Source: Emergomyces orientalis
Lineage: Eukaryota; Ascomycota; Eurotiomycetes; Onygenales; Ajellomycetaceae
DNA: 64,000 nt
Direction: 5' to 3'
NCBI GenBank assembly: GCA_002110485.1
Contig: MOWL01000026.1
Coordinates: 310,001 to 374,000, forward strand
The translations under genes were made by a program, and so were the position numbers. A model generated the notes under the pieces. It was not told the DNA's origin. It made no database searches and saw only the letters and a program-made list of their open reading frames with translations. This document shows positions 23,899 through 35,630 of this stretch, in pieces. How positions within the stretch are numbered: the first letter of the stretch is position 1; every line of letters starts with the position of its first letter.

Positions 23899-24353
23899 CT
23901 AGAAAAGCTTCTTGGCGAAATCGATCGCGAAAGGTGCTAAAGCGAGGTAAGCCAAACGTTAGTCTTAAATTTTAGCTGTCGTTGTAGTCTGGGGATGATT
24001 CAACGTACAGAGATAAAGGGCAATGCTGCCTGCAATGACCGTCTTCACGGTTTGACATGCCTGCTTCTCTCCAGCCTATATACGTTAAGAGCCCATGAGT
24101 CAGTTCTCGGATCCTGCGGCAACTCAACTCCCGCTTCTCTTATGTCTATTTCTGCGCCCATCATCGAACGGGTTGGAATGGGGGAATGGGGGAGGATAAC
24201 AAACGAACCTTGATCTCGGCCTCAGAGAGCTGTGGTGGGCCTGTGTATAGTGTCATACGTTAATTATGGGTGATTTGGAAAATTTTATAAAACATGCGGC
24301 GAGTTGAATTGAAGTGGTTGGTTATCTGACGGCAACTGACCTGGAGCAAACAT
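23899..24353 (-). CDS. TOM5: Mitochondrial import receptor subunit Tom5 (49 aa, four exons)
   Basis: Four tiny exons, 24341-24353 (13 nt), 24209-24240 (32 nt), 24009-24075 (67 nt) and 23899-23936 (38 nt), join in perfect phase to 50 codons. The product starts MFAPGPPQLSEAEIKAGEKQ, continues with a helix around TVKTVIAGSIALYL and ends SPFAIDFAKKLF, the tail-anchored helix and C-terminus typical of filamentous-fungal Tom5. Donors are GTCAGT, GTTCGT and GTACGT; acceptors end CAG, TAG and TAG. Tom5 is a small tail-anchored subunit of the outer-membrane TOM complex and helps pass precursors to Tom40. The length matches the family (about 50 aa). Simple open-frame scans miss it because no exon is long. 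Confidence 0.88.
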
Positions 24354-24873
24354 GTTTTTTTGGTAGTTAAGAGTGACTTGGAGCCTCGAGAAGAGCTATG
24401 CGATAAAAGTGAAATAGCAGTAAGCTTGAATGAGAAGAGTGCTTCAAACTAAAGGTGGTTTTGGAGTGATATGAATATGAATGAAATGTATCGATGTCAC
24501 GATTATTTTCAGAACCAGCAGACGCACGGGCCACTCCAAGCCGCATCCATCGGACTCTCCTTCGCTGAACCTCCAAACCCGCCACCAGAGACAGATTCGA
24601 TATTCACCTTCAACTTTTTCCTCCCATCCCCTTGCTTTCACAGTGTCTATTGTGTCTCGTCTACTCAGCCTTCTTCTCTCTTATCCTTTTTGTCCAAACA
24701 CATTTTTTTGCCCTCTTTCCTGGTCGGTTCCTATTGGATTCTGGCAGTCCTCCCTTATTTAACCCCGACAAAAATATCCATTGGAATACCTTGACGCGCA
24801 CGCTCATCTTTCAGCACAAAACTAGTCGCTACCAAAGCTCACTAGAGGGCTTTCTTTGAAGGAGCTGCCAGCC
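24354..24873. promoter_or_regulatory. Divergent promoter region, TOM5 / IWS1
   Basis: 520-bp spacer between outward-facing genes. Pyrimidine-rich on the + strand near the IWS1 start. No specific element called. Confidence 0.35.
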
Positions 24874-26409
24874 ATGTCTGCCTCACCCGAGCCAGCTGCT
24901 GCAGAATCCCCCCTCGTGGACAAGGAAGATGAGGGCCCGCAAGACAACAACGTTGCAGACGTGGACCTTTCAGACGATGAATCCCTCCTTTCCGACGTTG
25001 ACGACGCGCAGTTTGAAGACTTTGACGCAGCTAATGTCTCCATTGACGAACGTCCCGCTATCGCGATAGACGAGGAGAATCTAAAGCTCATTGGACGACA
25101 TAAGCGCGCGCGCAATGAGGATGAGGAGGAAGAGCGGAAGAGGAAGAAGAATAAAGAGGGACGCAGAGAGAGAAAGAGTCGGCGGAAGCAGGATAGTGAT
25201 GATGGGTTTAGTGGCGGGGAGGAGATTGAGGGGAAACGGGCGAGGAAGAGGAGAGAGGGCGGGGAGAAAAGGAGTAGCAGGAAGGTTGTGGAGGAGGTTA
25301 ATGAGGAGGAGTTGGATCCTGCTACACGTATGTTCTCTTGTCTTCTATCTACAGCCACAGTTTTATTACTCACAGAAGGGAAATTCTTTTTACAGGTCGT
25401 CGACGGGCGCTTGATCGTATGATGGATGAGCAGCTGAAAAAGCCAACGAAACGCCGCGTTCGTAAGGCAGATGGGATTGTATGTGCAACCACTTTCGACG
25501 GGACTGGAGTATGTCGAAATGTATACGCTAATTAGAATTTTGCTTTGCAGGATCTTACCGACCTGGCCGATGCGGAAATCGAAGATGTTCGAAGACGTAT
25601 GACGGACGCTGCGAGACTGGACAGTATAGCTCGGAAGGAGAACCGGCCCGCGATGCACAAATTGAAGATGCTCCCGGAAGTCGTTTCGCTCTTAAATCGC
25701 AACCAGTTTATCAACAGTCTTGTTGATCCGGAAATCAATCTTCTGGAAGCCGTCAAATTCTTCCTTGAGCCATTGGACGACGGCTCCTTGCCAGCATATA
25801 ATATCCAGCGTGATCTCCTTGCGGCGTTGGGTAGACTCCCTATCAACAAAGAGACGCTCATCGCTAGTGGCATTGGCAAAGTCATTGTATTTTACACCAA
25901 AAGCAAGCGACCTGAGATTGGGATTAAACGCCAAGCGGAACGTCTTCTTGCTGAATGGACTCGTCCTATTTTACAACGCAGCGATGATTATTCGAAGAGA
26001 GTCTACGAGGAAGCCGATTTTGATCCTAGGTACGCTTGCTTTATATATTTGATTTCATTTATTTTTATTTCACATCGCTTCCCCTCCCCGGTACTTTGTG
26101 TGATAAAACTGTCTGGACCACTTTATGTCTTTTTTGCTGACTTAAACCCCGGCTAGTCAACTTGCCGCTCGCAACCAGGGTGTATCCGCCCAGGCCACAG
26201 CTGCTGAGGCTCGTGCACGAGAACTTCTACCCCCCCGTCTCGCCAATCGTGCGCGTGCCGAAGCTGGGCATACCTCTTATACCATCGTACCGCGCTCAAC
26301 AATGGTGCAGGAAAGCAGATTTGCCCGTCCCTTGGGCGCAAGTGGTGAAGATCGTTTTAGACGGATGAAAGCCCGACAGGCGGCAGCGATGAAGGCATCG
26401 AAGAGGTAA
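24874..26409 (+). CDS. iws1: Transcription elongation factor Iws1/Spn1
   Basis: Exons 24874-25327, 25396-25478, 25551-26029 and 26157-26409 (introns 68, 72 and 127 bp) join to 422 aa. The start is ATG 24874 (MSASPEPAAAESPLVD). The N-terminal 165 residues are acidic then Lys/Arg-rich (EEEERKRKKNKEGRRERKSR), a disordered region typical of the family. The conserved TFIIS N-terminal-like (LW) domain follows: LKMLPEVVSLLNRNQFINSL, LLEAVKFFLEPLDDGSLP, and YNIQRDLLAALGRLPI, then IGKVIVFYTKSKRPEIGIKR. The end is RRMKARQAAAMKASKR. Iws1 binds Spt6 and RNA polymerase II during elongation in the nucleus. Confidence 0.95.
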
Positions 26410-27298
26410 AATATAGACAAATGTATTAATAAATACCTGTCCGTCCGCCGTCCTCCCAGCGAGTTGGGTGCTATTGCGGTAAACCAGTGAGAGGAAAACG
26501 GGTCACTTTTTTCATTCTTTCTCGCGTTACTTACCACGCAAACTAGTTGTATTCTTCAAGCGGGCTTCTTTTTTTAAAATTATTTTCACTTCATCTTCTC
26601 CTTTTGTTGCCCCCTTTTTTTCCCCTTCATTGTATAACTTTGATCCCATCAATTTCATTTCCATAGAGTTAGGCGGGCGTTGCGGGTATATTTTCGGCGA
26701 GCAAATTTTTTTGTATTTTGAAATAAAACCAGAACAACTCCTGGAATTCCAAATTGATTTTGTCCCAATTGGCGGGGCAAAAATCAGTTACATTTTAACC
26801 AAAATCTAACAATGACGACTCCTCCGATTCGGAGTCTTTTGCATATACTAAACAGCAGGAGTACGCTTATACTAGCCGTGTCTCTATGCCACGGGCGCCA
26901 CTCGCCGAGTTGTTTCCGGCATTAAAAACCGCGGAGAAGCCGGAAATGCAGCCAACCTGTGTACCCGGTACCTCTCCACAGCAGGGGATTCCCGCAGAAA
27001 CACAGGTCACTCCAGGCCTGGATTGACTTTTTCGCAAATCCCGAACGCCGCACCTACTTCTGCAATGATTCCAAAGAGTCATAGTTACATAATCGCGTCT
27101 TTATCCCTGGTTTCTCCGTAGCTTCGTTTTTTATTTCATAATATCTTTATATACTTACTTATATATCGACATCATTTCCCAAACTCCGCTGACAACAACC
27201 TCTTTCATATTATTTTATTGTCTTGAGAGATAGTGGATCTGCTGCTCAATCATCCCAAACACCATCCCATTCCGAACCACCACCACCAGCAGTTCATC
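26410..27298. other. Intergenic, IWS1 to RCF2
   Basis: 889 bp with the IWS1 3' end and the upstream region of RCF2. AT-rich, T-runs at 26568-26620, no gene seen. Confidence 0.5.
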
Positions 27299-28087
27299 AT
27301 GAAGATCCTCACAAAGGAAGAAGAGAGTGCTCACTACAGGTAAATATTTTATAAACACCCAACCCCTTCAGATACACAAAAAGAAAACACATAAACTGAC
27401 CATATTCATCCTCACAGCGCCGTCCTTCGTGGAGGTACACTCGGCACCACAGCCGGCGTAGTAGGCGGCGCAGCCGCTCTGTTAGCAGCATCTAAACGCT
27501 TCCCAACCATCAAAAACCTCACCCTGCCCATGAAAGCCTTCCTCGTCACCTCCTCCGGCACATTCCTCGGCATCATCGCCGCAGATCACAGCTCCCGCTC
27601 TTTCGAAGCCTCCACACACAGCGAACATGCCTTCCTCGGCGAGCGGGAAGCTCGTCTCCGCCAGGAAGAGCTGGCCTCCATGTCCGCGTCAGACCGCATG
27701 TGGGCGTTCATCCGCAAGGAGAAATATAAGATTATGACGATATCGTGGGCGGCGAGTATGATTGCTTCGTGGGCGATGGTGAGCCGGAATCCGACTCTGA
27801 CGAAAGGTCAGAAGATTGTCCAGGCCCGTGTGTATGCGCAAGGGTTGACGTTGGCGGTCATGTGTGGCACTGCTGCGATGGAGATTAGTGATCAGCGGAA
27901 GGGGAGAGGTTTGTTGGATAAGATGAAGGAGAAGCAGGCGAAAACGGCTGGGAAGGAAAAGGGCGACGCGAGGCAGAAGGAACGGTATCAGGGTGAGGAG
28001 TTGTGGAAGGATATGGTTGATGCAGAGGAGGAGAGATTGAAGGCCAAAGATGCGAAGAAGCAGAAGCTGGAGCAGACACAGAAATAG
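27299..28087 (+). CDS. RCF2: Respiratory supercomplex factor 2 (Rcf2), HIG1-domain mitochondrial protein
   Basis: Exon 1 (27299-27339, ATG in MKILTKEEESAHYS) and exon 2 (27418-28087) join across a 78-bp intron to 236 aa, near yeast Rcf2 (224 aa). The N-terminal half has hydrophobic segments (GTTAGVVGGAAALLAASKRF and AFLVTSSGTFLGIIAADHSS). A HIG1-type domain follows (RMWAFIRKEKYKIMTISWA, then QKIVQARVYAQGLTLAVMCG). The C-terminus is a charged Lys/Glu helix. In yeast Rcf2 sits in the inner membrane and associates with cytochrome c oxidase and III-IV supercomplexes. Confidence 0.9.
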
Positions 28088-29629
28088 GTTGCGGCGGTTA
28101 GTTTCGTCCGGGTATAATTCTTCTCCTTTTACCCACTGGGTTTGAAGTTACAGGGCCTACACCGTTTCTTTACATTGTCGACGCTGAAGCGGTTGCTTAT
28201 GCGAGGGAGTCCGATTGATTCATTGGGGTCATGACGTCCACGTCTCTGATACATCCGCCGAATTTCCCCGAAATACAAACACACATTACACACTCACACG
28301 CACACACTCATACATACATACCGAGACCCAAGACTTAATCAACTTCCGCATATCACGACCTTGAAGCTCGCAGGGAATTTCGAATGCCCCTTTCAGCGCC
28401 CCTAAACCCGGAAAAGCGCCTCTGCCCCGCCCCACCACCAGCGACAGCCGTCGCCACCCGCCACGACGAAAGGACGGGCAATAAAAAAGAGCGCCAAAAA
28501 AAATATACGAAAGAACTCGAAAACCTATCGCATGCAAACGAATCTCACCTCAGTTCATTAAATCGGAAGGCTATTTATTTTCTATAGAAAAATTATTTTG
28601 CGAGTGTTTTTTCCCCACTCTCTTGACATCATCAGCTAGCCAGAGGAGGGACATGGCTAATTTTCTTTTCGCGTCTTGTATTTTACTCTCTACCTTTTTT
28701 TCTTCCTTTCCTTGTTTTTTTTTGGTCTTTTGGGGCATGCTGTTAGGTCATGGGCATCTTTTCTCCACTCTTCCTCCCTGCTTTCTCTTTGTTTAGTCTC
28801 TGGAGCACTTGCGTGGCGCATAAATATTGGAATGGGGGTGTACATAGTCTGCATTTTACTTTTTCGAGCCGGGCTTCAAAATTCTTTTTCTAATTGGTTT
28901 TTCTTCTCTCTCTTCTGCATTTGTTTCGCCTGGGTCATGCGCGCCATGTATGTACTGTACTATACACAACATATGGAAAAACACTAAAATTTCGAAGATA
29001 AAAGATAAAATTTTGTTGGTGTCTCTCTCATGCTTGGGCGAAGAAGTGGAAGCTTGTTTCTTGTGTCATGGCTCGGCTTTTGTCTACTCCCAAATGCATG
29101 TGATGGAAACTACTAGATACCTAGTTAGGTTTCTCTGCCTCTCCGTGTGTTCATTATATTTGAGGGTTACTCCGGCCAAATTCGCGCTTATGTGACAACT
29201 ACGGGACTTGGGTTATGTGTGTTCCAAAGGGGTTAATTGGGAATGTATCGTTGCATGTTTTGTCTATCTGCCTAATCTGGGGGCCGGAAATTTGCAAGGG
29301 AATAAACGAGTATGTAGCCGAGAAGGGGTAATAAAGAGAGCGGAAAACTGGGATCTATTGAAAGGGAAATAAGGGGTTCTTGAAAAGGAACGAGAAAAAA
29401 AGAAGAAAAAAGGGTGTCATGAAGAGCGGTAATTGAAAGACGAAACACGCAAAGCCAAGGGGCGGGAAACCGATGTCCAACTCATTCATTGCAAACGAAG
29501 CAGAAAAGAAACGCTAACCCTAAAAAAGTACTTTGCAAATTCCAACAAAAAGAAAAATCTAACAACATTAATCCAACATGTTTCTCAGAACAAGATACTC
29601 AAGAGCAAAAAGCAGACAAAAAAGAGCCC
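28088..29629. other. Convergent 3' spacer with CA-rich tract
   Basis: 1.54 kb between RCF2 (+) and the thioesterase-like gene (-). It has a CA-rich imperfect repeat at about 28276-28320. Open frames here (for example 28676-28987) are hydrophobic low-complexity and lack family motifs. No gene supported. Confidence 0.5.
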
Positions 29630-30966
29630 CTACAACTCAGTCTCCCGAAGAAGATTCGCATCAAGTCCAATAAAAGCCTTCACGGTATCCAGCCCCTTCA
29701 ACCTCCGCTCCTCAATCCGCTCCCACGTCCACTCCTCCTGGTCCCACGAGCTGCTATTGTCCCTCTTCTCGTTTTCCAACACAGCTTGGTCTAGATCACT
29801 ACTCTCCGTCAACGCCAGCACTTCACGAACAAGACTCTCATCTAGACCTTCACTGGCATTGATGGCTTCTCCACTAGCAGGCGTGCCGGCTGTTGATGGG
29901 ATCTCACTGGGTGCATTTGGCGTGCCATTTGATGGCGACGAGGAGGAGGAGGAGGAACCCGCACCCGCCGGGCGATCAGGGATCAACCCCCCAGCTTTCA
30001 ATACCCTTGCCGGCTTAATCGTCAACCGCCCCTTCTTGATGACATATTGACTGATGGCAGTGGCGAGGATGGTTTTGCGCTCCCCCTTGCCTTTCGCGGG
30101 GCGGAGGAAGTAGGTAATTACATAGAGCCATTTCTCATCCCAGCCGGCGATTCGACTCTGCATCTCGTATCGTTCATAGGGGGGGATCTCTTTCTTAAAG
30201 CTGCAGTAGACGGATCCCAGCAAGACGGAGAGTTTGCCTGGGTATTTCTTCTTGCCTTTACCGCTGGTGGAGGTGTCGTCGATCTCTTTATCAAGTTCTC
30301 GTCTGCAGATTTCTAAACCGGGTGTGCATACGTTTGTCACAAGCGCTGTGCGGGAAATGTCTAGGTCGGAAAAGTAGGTGCTGTTTGATTTATGCAGGTT
30401 GTAGTCTGTTTCCAGGAGGGATGTGTGGCTCATGACACTGACGGGGGTGAAGAGGGGGTGTGCCCCGTTATTTCCTGTTTGCTTTCTGAATTTCTCTTTA
30501 AGCTTTGGATGGGTATGGCGGTGGAAGTGGAGATTTCTGAACAAGTGGAAGAAAACGCGGACCTATATTATGTTATAAGTTGATTAGATTTGATACTCTG
30601 AAATTTGGCTGCATGGTGCTATCATCATTTGCAGAAGAGGGTGAAAATGATGTTTGTCAAGAGTAATGCTCTGGCAAACAGTAAGATATAAATTTCATTG
30701 TGAAATCACAAGAAACCGCACCATATGGTATAAATGAAGAAAACAAGACACAGGAATTATTCAAGTGCAAAGACAACTCAGGTCATCAAAGATAATCATG
30801 AACAAAAATAAAAAGAGGATGCTCATACATGCCACGCGAAGGGCAGGGACTTCATATTGACAAGAATAAGAAGTATGGCAAAATTTCTCCATGACAGAAG
30901 CTGTCGCAGCCAACTGAGGGTGACCTTTGACTGCAGAACAGCAGTAAGATTTGAATGAGCAGTCAT
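29630..30966 (-). CDS. Membrane-anchored thioesterase-like (hotdog, THEM6-type) protein
   Basis: Exon 30829-30966 encodes a short N-terminus with hydrophobic anchor (LLSWRNFAILLILVNMKSLP, FAWH). The exon 29630-30562 continues V-R-V-F-F-H-L-F with LETDYNLHKSNSTYFSDLDI, the start of a hotdog fold related to 4-hydroxybenzoyl-CoA thioesterases, and IPPYERYEMQSRIAGWDEKW. A disordered Ser/Pro region and a conserved SSSWDQEEWTWERIEERRLK tail follow. Fungal copies are often labelled capsule polysaccharide biosynthesis proteins, a label without biochemical support that I know of. With start ATG 30966 the total is 356 aa. The intron 30563-30828 (266 bp) is long for this window. The start is uncertain: ATG 31011 is in frame, and a GTAAGC donor lies upstream at 31063. 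Confidence 0.72.
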
Positions 30967-31996
30967 GTTAAATCCTTGTCTTTCACACCGGATAGATACC
31001 CTGCTCATCATCCATTAGCCCATATCCATTCTTTCATATTGTTTACTAAGGTTTATCAGCTTACCTGCAGTGCTGCGCCCCCCCTATTTTTTAAATTTTC
31101 TTTATCTGATAAAGAGCTGAGAGCAGGACAGGATTTTGTCCAAAGGAACCAAAATACTTGTTGGGGCCAAGCAATACAATCAACGATATCTCAAAATGCA
31201 AACAGGCAACTGAATCCCGGATCTCGTGTTTTTTTCCCCCCCGTAGTAAGTCGAAGAAACGAGGAAGGGATTGGTAGCCGCTGACAGCAGGGGGTTGCCT
31301 TAGAAGGAACAAGAAGGTGCTGAGAAAAAGTAACAACTTGATCAAAAGCAAAAGGAGTGAAAGAAAGCAAGGGAACACGGACTGGAAATAAAAGAGAAGC
31401 GCTGAGTGCAATAACACATGGAAACCCCCCCCCCGGCAGCTGATATTCAAGGGAGTGGATGAGAAATACAAAAGGCGACAGATAGGGGATGACATGTGAC
31501 TTCGACCGAGGCTTCTTGAAACTTTAAAATATGCAGCGACACGATTGGCTGGATTGGGCTGGGGCTGGAAGTTTGGCCCCAGTCCACGTGGGATGATGTA
31601 ATCGTTGGATCAGCTGGCCGGAACAGGGGAATAAAGTTACTTAAGCATACAGGGATGAGCCTAAACAACTACAACGTACAACCACTAGAAGCCCATGGAA
31701 TTGCAAGGAGTCCTTAACGGATAAGTCCCTTATCTTCAAATGACAGGAGAAGGTGTACCAATGCCCGAGCAAATGCTCAGCCTCCATACGCAAAGGGAGA
31801 ATGTAGCATTTGGGCCACATGGGGAACTCGAGAAACGACAGAAATTTCCATTGTTTGAAACTAGAACCGTATGAGCAAGGGAAAATACTAACCGTAGCAC
31901 GCCTCCTCACTAACCTCGAGTGAGTAGGCCACATTGTAATGTTAATCACACTTGTAATGTCGCAAACTAAATATAGGTATCTTTTATATAGAATTC
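30967..31996. other. Intergenic, no supported gene
   Basis: About 1 kb upstream of the thioesterase-like gene and downstream of the kinase fragment. It contains a run of ten C at about 31425-31434. Open frames have no recognisable motif; remains of the truncated kinase may lie at 31640-31996 but cannot be followed. Confidence 0.4.
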
Positions 31997-32305
31997 TCAT
32001 ACATGGTACCTGTTATTCAAAACCTGCCCAATGTGTGCTGGGTAGTATATCTCTGCTTGGTAGTCCGGTAGTCTCTCCTCTTCGATAGGCGCTGAAGGAT
32101 CAAGTACTTTGAAGCCAGATGTTGGAAACGAGGGAGGCTCTAGCGGTGGCACTGAAGACAAAGACATGGTTCTAGCAATCATATTTCGTGGCTGAGAAAT
32201 TGCGGCACCCCTGAGAATTGGTGATGGTGTGGAGAGCGAAGTTAGTCGTGGGCAGCGAGGGCTTTTGCCAGCGCCGCGTCGCATGCACTGACTCAGAGTG
32301 TTCAT
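31997..32305 (-). pseudogene. SRPK-like protein kinase, N-terminal fragment
   Basis: The frame from ATG 32305 contains FPTSGFKVLDPSAPIEEERL followed by PDYQAEIYYPAHIGQVLNNR and YHV, then stops. This segment immediately precedes the glycine-rich loop in the expanded fungal SRPK-like (serine-rich protein kinase) family, whose members usually run to 350-450 aa. Downstream on the same strand I cannot find the Gly-rich loop, the catalytic HxD motif or DFG in any frame. So this looks like a remnant of a degraded copy. An intron right after NNR (GTACCA) is possible but leads nowhere recognisable. The leader before it (RLTSLSTPSPILRG) is Ser/Arg-rich, as in intact relatives. Confidence 0.6.
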
Positions 32306-32982
32306 TTCAGGCAGGGAAATGTTTCTCAATTTACATTGTTGTTTGGAACGATTGCGCTGTCACTGGTCTTGTAAAGTGGACGGAGCAATGATTGAGCAGA
32401 AGATTTCCAGCAATTTGCCGCCAACTTCAGATGTCACTCTTGATCTACCCAAACCTGGAACGCACAAAATGAATTGATCTGGCCATTCTCAAACCCGATA
32501 AGGCCGCACATTGTCATTCCCAAACATGTCACCATTGTTGCCATACCGATCATCGGATCTCAAGACTTTCTGGACAGCCTCAGATAAATATTGCAATATA
32601 TGTGCTGCTGCTAGCTGTATACATGAAGAATTGAATGAAGCATTCTTCAACGTATCTTCTTCTATGCTGCTGTAGTTTTAGCCATGTTCACATCGTTTTC
32701 ACCATATGGTTTACAGGTACCTAGTGAGGCTAAAATTCCGTCTTTAAAAAATGAGAGAGAGACAGTCATAGACAAGCTGAACTGAGGTCTGCAAATGGTT
32801 TCTCATGGTCATTTGCCTTCCGCATTCCTACAACACCATCAATAGTGAACATGACAAGAATAAAGAGCTGGTCAGAATATTTGAAAAAGTATGAAAAAGT
32901 TATTAAAATCTGCATGCTGATGTGATGACCCTTAAAATCAAGAATAAAGTGAATGAAGGCGAGTCCAGCCAAACGCATTCCT
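32306..32982. other. Intergenic, no supported gene
   Basis: 677 bp between the kinase remnant and the 3' end of the dipeptidase pseudogene. AT-rich, nothing recognised. Confidence 0.5.
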
Positions 32983-34593
32983 TCAGGAATACGTCTTTCC
33001 AGGGATCCGGTTGCCCTCGCTGTCATTTAACATCAACGGCATGGACAAATCCGCCCTTGTCCATTTCCGCCCTAGCCACGTCTCCTCATTTGGCTTCTCG
33101 CCAGCAGACTTCAAAATTTTGGAATAGCAGACCATACCCGAAGGATATTTTCTCTTGCAAACTTCCGGACCTGTTCATCTGTTGCATATTTGGATACGTC
33201 CTGTTCGAATTGGACGAGCGGGGCCAGAAACGAAAAGCTAAAAAAAGAGAAAAAAAGAATTTTTTTTTGCTCGCCGAAGAAGGGTGGAAAACGAGGACTG
33301 TTTTTTCCCATACCTCAAGACCAATGGAGACATTACCTGTTCCGTCAAAATCAGAACCTACCCCAACATGACCCCATCCTGTGACCTCCGCCAGATGGAA
33401 AAGATGGTCGGCAGCCTTATGAAGATCCACTGAAGATGGATTCTCAACATCAAAGAACATGGGGAAGAATGTCACCATCAAAACGCCGCCATTCTTGGCT
33501 ACGGCACGCAAGACATCATCCGGGACGTTTCTGTGGTGCTTTGAGAGCGCGTAAGCGGACGAGTTGGGAAAGATCACTGGCGGTTTGGTTTCTGCGAGCA
33601 CATCAATCATCATCCGATACGATACGTGCAACAGGTCAATCAACATGCCGAGGCGATTCATCTCGTGCACAAATTCGTGACCGAGCTCAGTTAAGCTCTT
33701 ATACTGGCCGCCAGCGGCAACAGTTGCCGCTGCTGTCCCAAAGGCATTGTCACAGTTGTGGGTTACTGTGACATAACGGACGCCAAAGTCGTACATTTGT
33801 CAAGGAGCGGCAAGAGACCTTCCAATTTGATGTCCTCCCTGGATGGAAAATTAGTCCAGGCTATTTTAGTAGTGTGGAAATATGTATTTAATATTTCTCA
33901 CCTCAATCCCCATGACGCTCGCAATCTTTCCGGTCTTGAAAGCCCGCCTAGCACAAGCTGTCTCGCAGAACTGAAGGTCATTCGGATATCCCTCCACTAA
34001 TCGTTTTGTGACATCAATTTGCTCTAATGTGTCTCTGGCAGCCCACTGCCTGTGAATCAGCACATTCATATTTCCTTCCGTGGATAAATATATGTCCTAC
34101 GAAATGTCTGGAGATAACACATAGTCGGATCATCAATCTGCGTATTTGGATCTTGCGGACATTACACAAACACAGTCCAGAATTGACCCCCAAGTTTACC
34201 CGTCCGCAGCTTTTTCAGATCCGTATGGCTCAGGAGCCCAGATTCGAACGTAAACCTGTCACCGTAAATATTGTTCTTTGTTTCCACACGGATCAGATAC
34301 GGTAAGTCATTATGACCATCAATCAGGGGCGTTGTTTCCAGAATGCGGTTCGCCCGTTTCTCGAAATCCAAAGGTTTGATGGTGGCTTCGTAGAGCGCAG
34401 ACAGATGTCCTGTTTTATATGCATATGCAACGGCGAGGATAGCCAGCCGCCCGGCAACGAGCAGTAACCAGTCTTGCTGACTTCTTGGCTGCCGCGTCGG
34501 GATCTGGGCTGGGGCCATGTCCCGGGCCGAGATGGAGGGGGATCCCGATTCCCGATAAGCTCGTTGCCCTCGTTTCGGTGCAGACGGAGCCAT
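32983..34593 (-). pseudogene. Membrane (renal-type) dipeptidase, degraded
   Basis: The reading starts at 34593 with a Ser/Arg-rich N-terminus and a membrane anchor (WLLLVAGRLAILAVAYAY). Zinc-motif LIDGHNDLPYLIR, KTGKIASVMGIE, GGHQIGRSLAA, QMYDFGVRYVTVTHNCDNAF and HVGVGSDFDGTG follow, so the family is certain (peptidase M19). Breaks are clear: TAA at 34162-34164 where relatives read E in VECP, TGA at 33800-33802 inside what should be ALRQMYD (a CGA to TGA change), and a frame shift near 33113-33122 between LRVWSAIPK and ILKSAGEKPNEETW. The zinc-ligand His of the HSSA motif is Asn (AAC at 33563-33565). A further phase problem lies near 33250-33314. Exon junctions between 34133 and 33840 otherwise look normal. 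An upstream donor (GTAATG, 34160-34165) could skip the first stop but not the second. Confidence 0.88.
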
Positions 34594-35630
34594 GGGGTTT
34601 TTTATTTACTTTTACTTTTTTGTTTTGGATTGAGAATTGGAATGAATGTCAGAGTAACGAGTTATATCTCATTTTGAACAAGACAACAACGCATTATAAT
34701 TCCCCTCCGCATTGCCATTGATTCGGCGCTTCCTTGGTTCGCCGAATGATCTCGGGGTAAATAATCAACTATGAATTAGATGTGAGTAGCACACTTGATG
34801 TATTTGTTTGCTGGTGCAGGTGGGCACGACCGGCTATGCGGCTATCAGTGCAAACATTTCCTTCTGCGCCACAAGAATGAAGCGCTGGCAGAAATTCATG
34901 GCATCTTTTAAATTTTTGAAGTTTGGTGGAGGGGGATTCTGGGGTTCGATTGTGGCCCACAGTCTGTATCTTAAAGTTTGCACTAATATGAGCTAAAATT
35001 GACCTTTCAACGAATTTCATGAAATAGTGAAATTCGATCAGGTTCAATACCACGCGCTGAAATAATGTTTGGCTTTCCGCTACTAATGCTCCAACACGTC
35101 ATGATAGCACTGATTTTCAGATAAGCCATTCGGAAGGCCTGACTATGTATTTTGGATTGATTGATTGATTTTCCTCCGTCCACCCAGACGCAAATCTTCG
35201 CGATTTCATTCTCTCGTTTCTGCCTGGGATAAACCACTGACGTCGCATCACCCTAACATCTGCCAGGGTCATGGTGGGGTCTTAATATGTTAAATGCAAA
35301 CTCAAACAACTGTTTTACCCTTCCGTCTAGCCGTTTTATTCCTTTTCGTTCTTTTTACTTATGAGTCATATCCCACGCACTTAGCAAACATTTGATCTTG
35401 AGCAGGGGGGTGGAAAAATAGATTTAAAGGAAAGTAATCTCCATATCTATCTCTCATAATATTTTCATGAGGGAGGGGTAAATGTTATATGAAAAACTTC
35501 CTTCTTGGATGCTATACGTCAAGATACCCTTAAACCCCTAAAAAATATTAAAAAATATTTTAAGAATTAACACCTATATATACACAACCAGTCTCGCCTC
35601 AATCTCAACTTACACCAATAAACACCAATA
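34594..35630. other. Intergenic, divergent from dipeptidase pseudogene to GNAT gene
   Basis: 1.04 kb, AT-rich, no supported gene. A TATATATA sequence at about 35576-35582 lies some 50 bp before the GNAT start and could act as a TATA box. Confidence 0.45.

Noticed and set aside
28676..28987. Hydrophobic frame of 103 codons
   Set aside because: Phe/Leu-rich low complexity from pyrimidine-rich DNA; no start context or homology pattern, in the 3' flank of RCF2.
31091..31495. Minus frame of 134 codons
   Set aside because: No motif; not in frame with the kinase remnant or the thioesterase gene, and Leu/Phe-rich by composition.
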